Shown here one piece after another: positions 45,250-55,276 of a DNA stretch of 64,000 nt (positions are counted from its first letter, which is position 1; each line of letters opens with the position of its first letter). Below the pieces are notes generated by a model. That model was given only the letters and a program-made list of their open reading frames with translations, was not told the origin of the DNA and did no database searches. The position numbers were made by a program, and so were the translations under genes. This DNA is from Terriglobales bacterium (GTDB lineage Bacteria; Acidobacteriota; Terriglobia; Terriglobales; Acidobacteriaceae), in NCBI GenBank assembly GCA_025462725.1, contig JAOAPE010000003.1, positions 432,973-496,972 on the forward strand, in the 5' to 3' direction.

Positions 45250-46656
45250 ATGGAGACTCATCCCATCTCGAACGCGACGGACTCACCCGCATTGCGCAAC
45301 GAGGAAACTCTCGCGCGACAGCTCTCTGCTCGCCAGTTGACAATGATCGCGCTCGGCGGAGCGATCGGCACGGGATTGTTCCTCGGCAGTTCTCTCGCGA
45401 TCAGGCTCGCCGGCCCCGCAGTCATCCTCACCTATCTCATAGGCGCAGTGATCGCACTGTTGCTGATGGGCGCGTTATCTGAAATGGCCGTTGCACATCC
45501 TACTGCTGGATCCTTCGGTATCTACGCTGAGCTTTACGTTTCTCCGTGGGCCGGATTCGTTGTGCGTTACACCTACTGGGCGGCGCAGACAATAGCTATC
45601 GGTGGCGAAGCCACAGCTGCAGCCATTTTCTGCCGATGGTGGTTCCCTAACATCCCTGCGTGGATATGGGTGGTGGGCTTCGCCGTGGCGCTTATATATG
45701 TGAACGCTCGCAGCGTCGCTTACTTTGGGGAATTCGAATACTGGTTTGCGATGACCAAGGTCGTCGCCATCGTACTCTTCATCGTCTTCGGATTAGCAGC
45801 ACTCGTCGGCGCAGGTCCAGCACCAGCAATCGGATTAAACAACTTCACGGCACATGGCGGATTCCTGCCAAATGGATTCCGCGGCGTCTGGATGGCACTG
45901 GTCTTTGTAGTTTTCAGTTACATCGGAACTGAGATCGTCGCCGTCACCGCTGGAGAAGCGCGCGATCCGGACAAAGCCGTTCCACGAGCGATGAAGTCCA
46001 TGGTGGGCAGACTCATCGTCTTCTACATCGCAGCGATCTCACTGTTGATCGGACTCATCCCCTGGCAACGAATTCAACCGGGGCCTGATGTGACAGCGAG
46101 TCCATTCGTAAAGGTCTTCCAGCTAATGCACATTCCCGCAGCGGCACATTTGGTCAATTTCGTTGTGCTAACGGCTGCGCTCTCCAGCATGAATTGCAAT
46201 CTGTATCTCTCGACGAGAATGCTGTTTTCACTCTCGCGCGGAGGCTACGCGCCAGAAGTGCTGGGCAGAGTCTCGAAGAGTGGAACTCCGATCAATGCCC
46301 TGCTGCTATCGGGGTTGGGGCTGATCATCGCTACGGTGATTGCGTTAATCTATCCTCAAAGTGCATACGTTTATATGTTTGGGATCGCGCTCTTCGGCGG
46401 ACTATTCGTATGGCTGATGATCTTCGTGACGCATCTCTATTTCCGGAAAAAGTGGGACCCCTCGAGGAAGTTGCCCATTCGGATGATTGGATACCCGTAT
46501 ACGACGATCTTGGGAATCGTCTTCCTGACCGCCATCCTTATTACAACGTTTTGGGTTGAAGGGATGCGGATCACTTTGACAGTCGGCCTTCCATGGCTGG
46601 CTGCGATATCAATCGCATACTTCGTCTGGAAGAAGACTGACAACTTCCGAAGCTAG
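45250..46656 (+). CDS. APC-family amino acid permease
   Basis: The 468-residue protein has about twelve transmembrane helices and the AAT-subfamily start LSARQLTMIALGGAIGTGLFLGSS, with GVWMALVFVVFSYIGTEIVAVTAGE and VPRAMKSM following, as in GabP, AroP and LysP-type permeases. It imports an amino acid with protons; which one cannot be told. It is divergent from the riboswitch leader and its stop overlaps the convergent SnoaL-like gene by four bases. Confidence 0.9.
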   Translation: METHPISNATDSPALRNEETLARQLSARQLTMIALGGAIGTGLFLGSSLAIRLAGPAVILTYLIGAVIALLLMGALSEMAVAHPTAGSFGIYAELYVSPWAGFVVRYTYWAAQTIAIGGEATAAAIFCRWWFPNIPAWIWVVGFAVALIYVNARSVAYFGEFEYWFAMTKVVAIVLFIVFGLAALVGAGPAPAIGLNNFTAHGGFLPNGFRGVWMALVFVVFSYIGTEIVAVTAGEARDPDKAVPRAMKSMVGRLIVFYIAAISLLIGLIPWQRIQPGPDVTASPFVKVFQLMHIPAAAHLVNFVVLTAALSSMNCNLYLSTRMLFSLSRGGYAPEVLGRVSKSGTPINALLLSGLGLIIATVIALIYPQSAYVYMFGIALFGGLFVWLMIFVTHLYFRKKWDPSRKLPIRMIGYPYTTILGIVFLTAILITTFWVEGMRITLTVGLPWLAAISIAYFVWKKTDNFRS

Positions 46657-47105
46657 CTCTTTAGCAGTCCCACTTGGCGCAAGACATCGGCGTGGTCCCA
46701 ATAAATCCGCTCACAGGAAAGCTTATCTCCGCGGAACTGCACGACCACCACTAAATCAATATCCACCTTCTTCCCTGTCGGCGGCACGTTAGGAAGAAAC
46801 CAATCCATCTGCTTGGAATGAGTGAACGTGAGATGGAGTTCGTCGGCCAGTTGGGAATCTCCAACGATCCGATTGGTCGGCTTCATCACGAGATCGTCTG
46901 GCCATGACGGAATGAAATTATCGCGATAGAACTTTCGGAGCTCGTCCTTACCTCGACCACCGGTATTCACAGGCATGTGGGTGACGTAAGCGTCCTCTAC
47001 CATCGTAGCCAGCGTCGCCTCAACATCTTTGCTGCTGAATTCCCCGTCGAGATGCTCCGCCCAGAGCGCTTCCAACTCGGGTCTAGTCAACGTCTTGTCT
47101 GCCAT
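46653..47105 (-). CDS. SnoaL/NTF2-like ester cyclase-type protein
   Basis: From the ATG at 47105 (AGGA eight bases upstream) the protein has 150 residues. The cone-like alpha+beta pattern (ALWAEHLDGEFSSKDVEATLATM, GRGKDELRKFYRDNF, VVVVQFRGDKLSCERIYWD) fits the SnoaL/NTF2-like superfamily. Such proteins act as cyclases, isomerases, dehydratases or binding proteins. It shares its promoter region, including the MarR-type dyad, with the aromatic-degradation operon, so a role there is possible but unproven. A longer upstream reading frame has no support. Confidence 0.72.
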   Translation of the reverse strand: MADKTLTRPELEALWAEHLDGEFSSKDVEATLATMVEDAYVTHMPVNTGGRGKDELRKFYRDNFIPSWPDDLVMKPTNRIVGDSQLADELHLTFTHSKQMDWFLPNVPPTGKKVDIDLVVVVQFRGDKLSCERIYWDHADVLRQVGLLKS

Positions 47106-47160
47106 AAACGTGTCCTTGTATGAGAATCCTAGGAGGGTAACACGCAGCCGCGTAGCTGAA

Positions 47161-47178
47161 TGTTTTAAGCATATAACA
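47161..47178. promoter_or_regulatory. 18-bp imperfect palindrome, probable MarR-type operator
   Basis: TGTTTTAAGCATATAACA is symmetric at seven of nine base pairs. It overlaps TATAAC, a possible -10 box, between the divergent SnoaL-like gene and the catabolic operon. The operon encodes a MarR-family regulator, which typically binds 16-20 bp dyads in its own promoter. Confidence 0.55.
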
Positions 47179-47222
47179 ATCCACCGTTTTGGAGTATGCT
47201 GGAGACCTCGCGAGGACATCGT

Positions 47223-49505
47223 TTGAAGATCGTCATCATTGGCGGCGGCCCAGCAGGACTCTACCTCTCAATTCTGCTCAAGCAATCCGATCCCGCCCAC
47301 GCCGTAACTGTCCTTGAACGAAATCCGCCGGATAGCACGTTCGGATGGGGTGTTGTTTTTTCCGATCAGACCCTGGAGAATTTCAAGCAGGCCGACCTAC
47401 CTACATATCAGCAGATCACAGACAATTTCGCGCATTGGGATGACATCGATGTATACGTGAAGGGCCAGACCATCACCTCCGGTGGACACGGCTTTAGCGG
47501 CATAGCTCGAAAGAAACTTCTCAATATTCTTCAGGAACGCGCGAAACAGCTCGGTGTTGATATTCGCTTCAACACAGAGATTCGCGACGATGCTGATCTG
47601 CCAGCCATGGGATTAGCTGGCGCAGATGTGATCGTTGCTGCGGATGGCATCAACAGCACCATACGCCGTAAATATGCTCAGTTCTTCCAGCCTGACTTAG
47701 ATGTGCGTTCAGCCAAATTCATCTGGCTCGGTACAACTTTCAAGTTCGATGCGTTTACTTTTTACTTCGTCGAGAACGAACACGGAGTCTTCCAGGCACA
47801 CTGCTACCGTTTTGACGATGACACCTCCACATTCATCGTTGAATGTGACGAAGCCTCCTGGCGGCGCGCGGGATTCGACCGTATGGACACCGCAGCCACT
47901 GTCGCCGCTTGCGAAAAGATGTTCGCGCCCTGGCTCAATGGACACAAATTAATGAGCAACGCCGCCCACCTCTCGTCTCCGTGGGTGAACTTCGTGCGCG
48001 TGAGCAATGCGAAGTGGTTTCACAACAACATCGTGCTCATGGGCGACGCCGCACACACCGCGCACTTCTCCATCGGCTCCGGAACAAAGCTGGCAATGGA
48101 AGACGCCATTTCGCTGGCCCGAATCCTATCCACGGAAAAGAACCTCCCGACTGCCCTCCAGCAATATCAAGACGAGCGCATGACCGAAGCGCTGCGTCTT
48201 CAGAACGCCGCTCGGAACTCGATGGAATGGTTTGAGAATGTGAAGCGCTACATCCATCTTGACCCTCAGCAGTTCACATACAGCCTGCTCACTCGCAGTC
48301 AACGGGTCAGTCATGAGAACCTGCGCATGCGCGATGGGAAATATCTCTCCGGAGTCGAGCGATGGTTCGCAAGCCGTGCTGCCGAACGAGAATCCGAAAA
48401 AATCCCACCGCCAATGTTCACGCCGTTCAAATTGCGTGGCATGTCGCTGAACAACCGCATCGTCGTTTCGCCCATGGATATGTACTGCGCGCAAGACGGA
48501 ACTCCGAACGATTTCCACCTTGTTCATCTCGGCAGTCGCGCGCTGGGCGGCGCTGGACTCATCGTCACTGAAATGACCTGCGTCTCGCCTGAAGCTCGCA
48601 TCACTCCCGGATGCACCGGCATGTATGCTGCTTCGCATGGCGCCGCGTGGAAACGCATTGCCCACTTCGTCCATGAGAACAGCGAAGCAAAGATCTGCCT
48701 TCAACTAGGACACTCCGGCAGAAAAGGTTCCACGAAGATTGCGTGGGAGGGCATGGACGAGCCTCTCGAGAGCGGCAATTGGGAAGTTCTCGCTCCTTCC
48801 GCGATTCCTCACGGCGAAGGAATGCATCTCCCGCGCGAGATGACACGCGCAGATATGGACAAAGTAGTCCTCGACTTCGAACGTGCAACACAGATGGCTA
48901 TGGAAGCCGATTTCGACATGCTCGAACTGCACTGCGCCCATGGATATCTGCTGTCGAGTTTCATCACTCCACTTAGCAATCAGCGGAAAGACGAGTACGG
49001 CGGACCGCTTGAGAATAGGTTGCGCTTCCCTCTCGAAGTTTTTTCTTGCATGCGAAAGATCTGGCCAGAGCACAAGCCCATGTCTGTGAGGATCTCCGCG
49101 ACGGACTGGGCAGATGGGGGCATTAGCGGGGACGACTCCGTCGCGATCGCGAAGGCATTTCACAAAGTGGGTGCGGACATCATCCACGTGTCCACTGGAC
49201 AGACTTCCAGCAACGCGCGCCCGGTCTACGGTCGAATGTTCCAGACTCCGTACAGTGATCGCATTCGCAACGAAGCTGGCGTGCCTACAATCGCTGTCGG
49301 CAACATCATCAATGCCGATCAGGTGAATGGGATCATCGCCGCAGGACGCGCCGATCTCTGTGCGTTAGCGAGACCGCACCTCAGCGATCCACATTGGACT
49401 TTACACGCCGCTGCAGAGTTGGGATATGAAGAGCAGCATTGGCCGCCACAATATCTGACTGGAAAACAGCAACTGGAGCGAAATCTAAAGCGGGGTCCTC
49501 AATAA
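47223..49505 (+). CDS. two-domain flavoenzyme: FAD monooxygenase fused to old-yellow-enzyme (anthraniloyl-CoA monooxygenase/reductase-like)
   Basis: The 760-residue protein has an N-terminal FAD monooxygenase (1-390; [17 protein letters not shown], then [22 protein letters not shown]) and a C-terminal FMN old-yellow-enzyme part (about 395-760; [42 protein letters not shown]). This arrangement is that of 2-aminobenzoyl-CoA monooxygenase/reductase, and of proteins annotated salicylyl-CoA 5-hydroxylase/oxidoreductase. The first half hydroxylates, the second reduces the aryl-CoA ring, giving an alicyclic enamine in the anthranilate case. The TTG at 47223 has GAGGA six bases upstream and starts at the conserved MKIVIIGGG; an ATG at 47196 is possible. 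Confidence 0.85.
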   Translation: MKIVIIGGGPAGLYLSILLKQSDPAHAVTVLERNPPDSTFGWGVVFSDQTLENFKQADLPTYQQITDNFAHWDDIDVYVKGQTITSGGHGFSGIARKKLLNILQERAKQLGVDIRFNTEIRDDADLPAMGLAGADVIVAADGINSTIRRKYAQFFQPDLDVRSAKFIWLGTTFKFDAFTFYFVENEHGVFQAHCYRFDDDTSTFIVECDEASWRRAGFDRMDTAATVAACEKMFAPWLNGHKLMSNAAHLSSPWVNFVRVSNAKWFHNNIVLMGDAAHTAHFSIGSGTKLAMEDAISLARILSTEKNLPTALQQYQDERMTEALRLQNAARNSMEWFENVKRYIHLDPQQFTYSLLTRSQRVSHENLRMRDGKYLSGVERWFASRAAERESEKIPPPMFTPFKLRGMSLNNRIVVSPMDMYCAQDGTPNDFHLVHLGSRALGGAGLIVTEMTCVSPEARITPGCTGMYAASHGAAWKRIAHFVHENSEAKICLQLGHSGRKGSTKIAWEGMDEPLESGNWEVLAPSAIPHGEGMHLPREMTRADMDKVVLDFERATQMAMEADFDMLELHCAHGYLLSSFITPLSNQRKDEYGGPLENRLRFPLEVFSCMRKIWPEHKPMSVRISATDWADGGISGDDSVAIAKAFHKVGADIIHVSTGQTSSNARPVYGRMFQTPYSDRIRNEAGVPTIAVGNIINADQVNGIIAAGRADLCALARPHLSDPHWTLHAAAELGYEEQHWPPQYLTGKQQLERNLKRGPQ

Positions 49506-50296
49506 TGGCCGAGAGTTCAGGAGCGTTTCTCAAAGGCAAACATGCGATTGTCACCGGAGGCAGCCGCGGTATCGGCGCAGCTATCGCTTCGGAATTGGCA
49601 AGAGCAGGTGCGAATCTAACTGTGATGGGAAGAACTGCAGCGGCCTTGCAATCGCATGCTGCCCAACTCTCAAGAGATTTCGGCGTGAAGGTAGAACCAA
49701 TCGCGTGCGATGTAAGTAATGAAACTTCGATCCGCAACGCGTTCGAGTCAGCTCAGAAAGCTCTTGGCGAAGCGTACATCCTGATCAACAACGCAGGCCA
49801 ATCGGATGCCGCTGAATTCGTAGATACGAAACGCGACTTGTGGGACCGGATGATCGCAGTAAACCTCACTGGCACTTTCCTCTGCTCACAGCAAGTGCTT
49901 CCCGCCATGCTCAAATCAAAAACCGGTCGCCTCATTAACATCGCTTCTACGGCTGGGTTAAAGGGATATTCCCAAATCGCGGCATATAGCGCCGCCAAGC
50001 ATGGCGTTGTCGGATTGACCCGCTCCCTCGCCGCCGAAACAGCGAAGCTTGGAATCACCGTAAATGCAGTCTGTCCGGGATACACAGACACCGAAATGTC
50101 GCGAGCAGCAGTCAAAAATCTCATGGCTGCCGGCAAGACCGAGGACGAAGCTTACAAGATGATCACCCGCACTATGCCGCGGGGAACGCTGATCCAGCCC
50201 GAGGAAGTTGCGAATGCCGTTCTCTGGTTGTGTTCTCCGCATGCTTCTGCAATCACCGGACAAACAATCGCAGTCGCCGGAGGCGAGGTTTCCTAA
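49505..50296 (+). CDS. SDR-family dehydrogenase (3-hydroxyacyl-CoA dehydrogenase-like)
   Basis: The 263-residue protein has the cofactor motif VTGGSRGIGAAIA, NNAG (ILINNAGQSD) and active-site Ser-Tyr-Lys (IASTAGL, YSAAKHG), as in FabG-like classical SDRs; the Arg after GGS suggests NADP(H). Its ATG overlaps the flavoenzyme stop by one base (TAATG), so it is translated with it. It probably oxidises a hydroxyacyl-CoA or reduces a ring ketone after the flavoenzyme step. Exact substrate is inferred from operon context. Confidence 0.88.
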   Translation: MAESSGAFLKGKHAIVTGGSRGIGAAIASELARAGANLTVMGRTAAALQSHAAQLSRDFGVKVEPIACDVSNETSIRNAFESAQKALGEAYILINNAGQSDAAEFVDTKRDLWDRMIAVNLTGTFLCSQQVLPAMLKSKTGRLINIASTAGLKGYSQIAAYSAAKHGVVGLTRSLAAETAKLGITVNAVCPGYTDTEMSRAAVKNLMAAGKTEDEAYKMITRTMPRGTLIQPEEVANAVLWLCSPHASAITGQTIAVAGGEVS

Positions 50297-50794
50297 GTGG
50301 CGGTGCAGAAAAAATCCGACGATCGCGAAACGCTACGACTCTGGCTGCGGTTGCTGAAATGCACGAACATGATTGAATCACGCGTGCGCGGACGCTTGCG
50401 CGAGGAATATGCAAGCACCCTGCCCCGTTTCGATATGCTGGCTCAGCTCGACGCAGCAGACAGTGCCTCCGGTCTGACCATGGGCGAGCTGTCGCGCAGG
50501 CTGATGGTCACGAACGGCAATCTCACCGGCCTCACCGAACGGCTGGTGAAGGAAAAGCTGGTGAGCAGGTCCGCATCAACTCAAGATCGCCGGACACAAT
50601 TTGTGCGTCTGACCGCTGCTGGCAAACGGGCGCTGCAGGAGATGGCAGCAGATCATCGCGAGTGGATTCAAGAAATGTTTGCCGGTCTGACTGCGAACGA
50701 AGTGGCGCAACTGAATACGCTCGTAGGACGATTAAAAGATTCGGTGCGCCTCGCCGCGCCGGACGGTGCGGAGAAAGAAGAGGACAACCGGTGA
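50297..50794 (+). CDS. MarR-family transcriptional regulator
   Basis: The 165-residue protein has a winged helix-turn-helix: helix-turn-helix [22 protein letters not shown], wing [22 protein letters not shown] and the conserved DxRxxxxxLT ([10 protein letters not shown]). MarR proteins bind promoter dyads as dimers and release DNA on binding aromatic acids or CoA thioesters. It starts with GTG directly after the SDR stop and its own stop overlaps the next gene start (GTGA), so it is embedded in the operon it most likely controls through the dyad at 47161-47178. Confidence 0.9.
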   Translation: MAVQKKSDDRETLRLWLRLLKCTNMIESRVRGRLREEYASTLPRFDMLAQLDAADSASGLTMGELSRRLMVTNGNLTGLTERLVKEKLVSRSASTQDRRTQFVRLTAAGKRALQEMAADHREWIQEMFAGLTANEVAQLNTLVGRLKDSVRLAAPDGAEKEEDNR

Positions 50795-51636
50795 GCGAGC
50801 CGCAGACGAAGAAAGCATCAGCATCAGAGATTCAGCCGCGTCACTTCCAGTGGGAGTTGGACGGCAAAGTTGCGAAGATCACGCTGTCGCGGCCAGAGAA
50901 GAAGAACCCGCTCACCTTCGATTCATACGGCGAATTGCTGGAGACCTTCCGACGGCTCCCTCATATCCCAGAGATCAAGGTTGTAGTTATCACTGGCGCC
51001 GGAGACAATTTTTGTTCCGGTGGGGACGTGCACGAGATTATTGGTCCCCTCGTTGAAATGCGCGCTCAAGGAACCAAGGATAAATTGCTGGCGTTCACCC
51101 GAATGACGGGATCCCTTGTAAAGGCTATGCGGAAATGTCCGCAGCCCATCATTGCGGCTGTTGACGGCATCTGCGCCGGTGCAGGCGCGATCTTGGCCAT
51201 GGCGAGTGACATCCGCATGGGAACGCCCCGCAGCAAAGTCGGATTTCTCTTTGTTCGTGTCGGACTTTCCGGCGCGGATATGGGCGCTTGCGCCATTCTG
51301 CCGCGCATCATTGGTCAAGGCCGCGCAAGCGAGTTGCTCTACACCGGACGCTTCATGCCCGGCGAAGAGGCCGAGCGATGGGGTTTTTACAATCGCTTGG
51401 TCGCTCCTGAAGCATTGAGTGAAGAAGCCATGCAGTTGGCGCGCACACTTTCTGAAGGGCCCACCTTCGCTCACGCTGTCACAAAAAAGTGTCTCCACGA
51501 TGAATGGAACATGACCATAGACGAGGCGATCGAAGCGGAAGCGCACGCCCAAGCTGTTTGCATGCAGACTGAGGATTTTGCGCGCGCTTATCACGCGTTT
51601 GTTGCAAAGAAGACTCCTACATTCGAGGGCAACTGA
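50791..51636 (+). CDS. enoyl-CoA hydratase/isomerase-family protein
   Basis: The 281-residue crotonase-family protein uses the GTG at 50791 that overlaps the MarR stop. Motifs: [14 protein letters not shown], oxyanion-hole [15 protein letters not shown] and [21 protein letters not shown]. It would hydrate, hydrolyse or isomerise a CoA thioester in the pathway. The canonical catalytic glutamates of mitochondrial hydratase are not clearly both present ([15 protein letters not shown] covers that region), so ring cleavage or isomerisation is also possible. Confidence 0.88.
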   Translation: MSEPQTKKASASEIQPRHFQWELDGKVAKITLSRPEKKNPLTFDSYGELLETFRRLPHIPEIKVVVITGAGDNFCSGGDVHEIIGPLVEMRAQGTKDKLLAFTRMTGSLVKAMRKCPQPIIAAVDGICAGAGAILAMASDIRMGTPRSKVGFLFVRVGLSGADMGACAILPRIIGQGRASELLYTGRFMPGEEAERWGFYNRLVAPEALSEEAMQLARTLSEGPTFAHAVTKKCLHDEWNMTIDEAIEAEAHAQAVCMQTEDFARAYHAFVAKKTPTFEGN

Positions 51637-52829
51637 TGGCCGACCGAACGTTCCTTACATGGCCTTTTTTCGACGACTCGCACCGCAAGCTCGCAGCTGA
51701 CCTCGACGCCTGGTGTGAGTCGGAGAGAGCTTTGTTCTCGCATGCGGACGAGACGGATCTAGACTCAAGTTGCAAGAAGATAGTGAAACACCTCGCCTCA
51801 GGCGGATGGCTCCGCTATGCAGTTCCCAAGGCCTTCGGTGGAGCAACGGAATCGCTGGATGTCCGTTCTCTGTGCATCATCCGTGAAACCCTGGCACGCA
51901 GATCCGGGCTGGCCGATTTCGTTTTCGCGCTGCAGGGATTAGGTGTAGGCCCTATCACTGAATTTGGCTCTGATGAGTTGAAAAAGAAATATCTCCCGAA
52001 CATCGCTGTCGGAAAATCAATCGGAGCGTTCGCGATTTCAGAAAAGGACGCGGGCTCAGACGTCGGTGCTATGACCACTGTCGCACGTCGGGATGGTAAA
52101 GACTTCATTATCGATGGGCAGAAAACTTGGATATCAAACGCCGGAATCGCCGATCACTACGTTGTATTTTGTCGGCTGCCGGAAAACGGCGAGAAAAGCT
52201 ACATCGCTCTCCTGGTTGATGCAAACAATGCCGGCATGCGCGTAACGGAACGTATTGCTCTGATCTCGCCCCATCCTCTGGGAACGATTCAATTCACAAA
52301 TTGCAGGGTGTCAGCAGACGCAGTTGTAGGAACTGCCGGCGATGGTCTTAAGATTGCGCTTGGAACGTTGGACGTCTTCCGCTCCACAGTCGGCGCCGCG
52401 GCGTTGGGACTCGCGCGTCGCGCACTGGATGAGTCTCTAACGCACACCAGCTCACGAAAACAATTCGGGCAGAAGCTTGGAGATTTCCAGATTACTCAAG
52501 CCAAGATTGCTGAGATAGCGGTGAACATCGACGCCAGTGCCCTGTTGGTGTATCGCGCGGCTTGGGCGCGCGACACGGGCGCGCAACGAATAACGCGGGA
52601 AGCTGCAATGGCGAAACTGTTCGCAACTGAATCCGCGCAGAAAATCATTGACGATTCAGTTCAACTCCTGGGCGCACGAGGCGTAGTTGCCGGCGAACCC
52701 GTCGAACAGCTATATCGCGAGATCCGAGCTTTGCGAATCTATGAAGGAACCAGCGAGATTCAGAAGTTGATCATCGCGGCACAAGTGCTCTCGCCAAATC
52801 CTAAAACGCAGAAGATGCCGGCCAAATGA
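51636..52829 (+). CDS. acyl-CoA dehydrogenase
   Basis: The 397-residue protein has the ACAD folds: N-terminal helices, FAD/acyl beta domain ([30 protein letters not shown]) and C-terminal helices with [21 protein letters not shown]. The catalytic Glu is in [13 protein letters not shown]. It introduces an alpha,beta double bond and passes electrons to ETF. Its ATG overlaps the previous stop (TGATG) and its stop overlaps the ligase start (ATGA), continuing the coupled operon. Confidence 0.92.
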   Translation: MADRTFLTWPFFDDSHRKLAADLDAWCESERALFSHADETDLDSSCKKIVKHLASGGWLRYAVPKAFGGATESLDVRSLCIIRETLARRSGLADFVFALQGLGVGPITEFGSDELKKKYLPNIAVGKSIGAFAISEKDAGSDVGAMTTVARRDGKDFIIDGQKTWISNAGIADHYVVFCRLPENGEKSYIALLVDANNAGMRVTERIALISPHPLGTIQFTNCRVSADAVVGTAGDGLKIALGTLDVFRSTVGAAALGLARRALDESLTHTSSRKQFGQKLGDFQITQAKIAEIAVNIDASALLVYRAAWARDTGAQRITREAAMAKLFATESAQKIIDDSVQLLGARGVVAGEPVEQLYREIRALRIYEGTSEIQKLIIAAQVLSPNPKTQKMPAK

Positions 52830-54892
52830 ACGTAACCAACATCAACACCCGTAAGAAGCGCAAGGCTCACAGTGCTCACTTGGACACATTCTGCGCGATT
52901 TCACTTCCGCCAAAAGAGTTATGGCCTGACCTTCTTTTTGCCGGTATTCCCGGATGCGATGCTGAACGGATCAATTGCGCCACCGAATTGCTGGATAAGA
53001 ACGTCGCGATCGGGAACGGCGAACGGCCAGCTTTACATCATGCAAGCGGCACCTGGACGTACCGCGATGTGCAAATCCGAGCTAACCAAATCGCACACGT
53101 ACTCGTGAAAGACCTCGGGCTAATTCCCGGAAACCGAGTCTTGCTGCGCTCGCCGAATTGTCCAATGCTGGTGGCTTGCTGGTTCGGCGTGATCAAGGCG
53201 GGTGGAGTAGTAGTCTGCACGAATCCGCTCCTACGCGTGAGAGAGCTGACACACATCATTGAGAAAGCGCAGATTCAACTCGCGCTTTGCGATTATCGTG
53301 TCGCCGCTGATTGCGAAATTGCGATGCAGGGGAAGGAAACTTCTACTCGAGTAATCAAGTTCGGCGGAACTGATTTTCCATCGTTGGAATCGTTGATGGC
53401 AAAAAAGTCGAAACACTTCGTGAACTGCGACACTGCCGCAGACGATGTTGCCTTCATCGCGTTCACATCCGGAACTACAGGCAGAAGCAAGGGCACGATG
53501 CATTTTCATCGGGATGTGATCGCCGCTGCTGAGTGCTTCCCAAAGAGCATCGTCAAACCTATATCGGACGACATCTTCTGCGGTACGCCTCCGCTCGCAT
53601 TTACTTACGCGCTCGGCGCACTATTGATTTTTCCCATGCGATGCGGCGCATCAACCCTGCTGCTGGAGCAAACCACTCCTGCCCACCTGCTGCAGGGCAT
53701 CCAGCAACATCGCGCGACCATCTGCTTCACTGCGCCAACTGCATATCGCGGCATGCTGAAGCTGCTGGAAGACTATGACATCTCCTCATTGAAGAAATGT
53801 GTTTCCGCGGGAGAACCGCTTCCTGCTTCAACATCGGACGCGTGGCACAAAGCTACAGGGCTGCGCATCATCGATGGCATCGGTTCTACAGAGATGCTGC
53901 ACATTTTTATCAGTGCTACTGACGATGATATCCGTCCGGGCGCAACCGGAAAGTGTATTCCCGGTTACGAAGCTCAGATCATTGACGACAACGGACACGT
54001 ACTCCCGCCCGGCGCTGTGGGCAGACTTGCTGTACGTGGCCCAACAGGGTGCCGATATCTCGACTTCATTGAAGGCCAGAAAGCTTACGTTCAGAATGGA
54101 TGGAATCTCACCGGAGATTCGTATCGGCAAGACGACGCGGGCTATTTCTGGTTTCAGGCTCGCACCGACGACATGATCATCTCTTCCGGATATAGCATCT
54201 CCGGAGCTGAAGTAGAGAACGTTCTGCTAACTCATCCGCAGGTTGCCGAATGCGCGGTTGTGGGAACCGCTGACCAGGAACGCGGTCAAATCGTGAAGGC
54301 ATTTGTTGTTGCTGCTTCAAGCGTCGAACCAACTGAGACGCTGAAAAAGCAGTTGCAGGATTTTGTGAAAGCGGAAATTGCTCCCTATAAGTATCCACGA
54401 GCAATCGAGTTTGTTTCCGCCTTGCCGAAATCCAGCACGGGGAAGATCCAAAGATTCAAATTGCGAGAGGGAGCAAGAGTTACAGTGTCGAACGAAAATC
54501 GGTTCATTGTTCCAGACAATTGGCCCCGTCCTAAAGGCTATGCGCACGGCCAGATCGCAACGGGCAAGTTCATTTTCGTCGCAGGACAGATAGGTTGGAA
54601 TCCTGCAACGGAACAGTTCGAAACCGACGATTTTGTTAATCAAGTCGCGCAAGCGCTGAAAAACATCGTTTCGGTCCTGGAAAGCGCCGGCGCAAAACCG
54701 AGTGATATTACCCGACTGAATTGGTACATCCTCGACAAAAAAACCTACGTTGATTCCCAGCGGGAGATCGGAAAACACTACCGCGAGATCATTGGCAAAC
54801 ACTTTCCGCCGATGTCAGTAGTTGTGGTGAGCGGATTGATTGAAGACCGCGCCAAAGTGGAGATTGAAGCCACAGCAGTGTTTGCGGAATAG
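52826..54892 (+). CDS. aryl-CoA ligase fused to a C-terminal Rid (YjgF/YER057c) domain
   Basis: Residues 1-545 are an acyl-adenylate-forming ligase of the benzoate/2-aminobenzoate-CoA ligase type: FTSGTTGRSKGTMHF P-loop, GIGSTEMLHIF, DDAGYFWFQARTDDMI and Lys540 in SSTGKIQRFKL. Residues about 553-688 are a complete Rid domain (HGQIATGKFIFVAGQIGWNP, then AKVEIEATAVFAE). Ligase makes aryl-CoA from acid, ATP and CoA; Rid proteins hydrolyse enamines/imines. The Rid1 catalytic Arg before the last strand is Gly here (VVSGLIEDRAKVEIEA), as in Arg-lacking subfamilies. Free Rid-like proteins occur in Azoarcus anthranilate clusters as I recall; a fusion is unusual. Confidence 0.87.
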   Translation: MNVTNINTRKKRKAHSAHLDTFCAISLPPKELWPDLLFAGIPGCDAERINCATELLDKNVAIGNGERPALHHASGTWTYRDVQIRANQIAHVLVKDLGLIPGNRVLLRSPNCPMLVACWFGVIKAGGVVVCTNPLLRVRELTHIIEKAQIQLALCDYRVAADCEIAMQGKETSTRVIKFGGTDFPSLESLMAKKSKHFVNCDTAADDVAFIAFTSGTTGRSKGTMHFHRDVIAAAECFPKSIVKPISDDIFCGTPPLAFTYALGALLIFPMRCGASTLLLEQTTPAHLLQGIQQHRATICFTAPTAYRGMLKLLEDYDISSLKKCVSAGEPLPASTSDAWHKATGLRIIDGIGSTEMLHIFISATDDDIRPGATGKCIPGYEAQIIDDNGHVLPPGAVGRLAVRGPTGCRYLDFIEGQKAYVQNGWNLTGDSYRQDDAGYFWFQARTDDMIISSGYSISGAEVENVLLTHPQVAECAVVGTADQERGQIVKAFVVAASSVEPTETLKKQLQDFVKAEIAPYKYPRAIEFVSALPKSSTGKIQRFKLREGARVTVSNENRFIVPDNWPRPKGYAHGQIATGKFIFVAGQIGWNPATEQFETDDFVNQVAQALKNIVSVLESAGAKPSDITRLNWYILDKKTYVDSQREIGKHYREIIGKHFPPMSVVVVSGLIEDRAKVEIEATAVFAE

Positions 54893-55276
54893 CCATTGGC
54901 CTGCGGCCTACTACTGCGCTCCAACTGCTGCCGCGCCTACACTCAGCGCTTCTCTCATTGGTGGTTTCTGCTGCAAAAACTCAGAGAGCTTTGAGTAAAC
55001 GCAATCGGACATCCTACCCGCGAGTGCCACGCCTGTCCGCGAAGAGGGACTGCCATCTGATGGAAAACAATTCAGTCTTCCTGTGCGCACACCGTCTCAA
55101 AATGCAAGAATTCACCCAAGTCGATGGGGGTCCCTTCGCAACAACCACTCTTATCTGGTGTTTATGCAAGAGGCAGCATCTACGTCAGGGACAAATGTGA
55201 TTTCTTCACAATCCTGCTAAGCTTTTAATCACGTTTTTGTTTTTAATCCCCGTTGTTCTCGGCTTCTCATTCCGAA
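54893..55276. other. intergenic region before the RND operon
   Basis: About 380 bases without a credible gene: a possible 80-codon frame at 54958-55200 lacks a ribosome-binding site and recognisable composition. It contains a short GC hairpin near the ligase stop, the dyad at 55196-55210, and AT-rich sequence (about 55221-55245) that may hold the promoter of the efflux genes. Confidence 0.5.
55196..55210. promoter_or_regulatory. TGTGA-N5-TCACA dyad in the RND promoter region
   Basis: TGTGATTTCTTCACA is a perfect five-bp dyad with a five-base centre, 67 bases before the preferred ATG of the membrane-fusion gene. It resembles a CRP/FNR-family half-site pair but with one base less spacing than CRP; a TetR-type operator is also possible. 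Confidence 0.35.

Noticed and set aside
47196..47222. ATG start for the two-domain flavoenzyme
   Set aside because: GGAG is only two bases before that ATG, too close, while the TTG at 47223 has ideal spacing and starts at the conserved MKIVIIGGG; kept as an alternative.
54958..55200. 80-codon frame before the RND operon
   Set aside because: No ribosome-binding site, no domain or signal, and mixed low-similarity composition.
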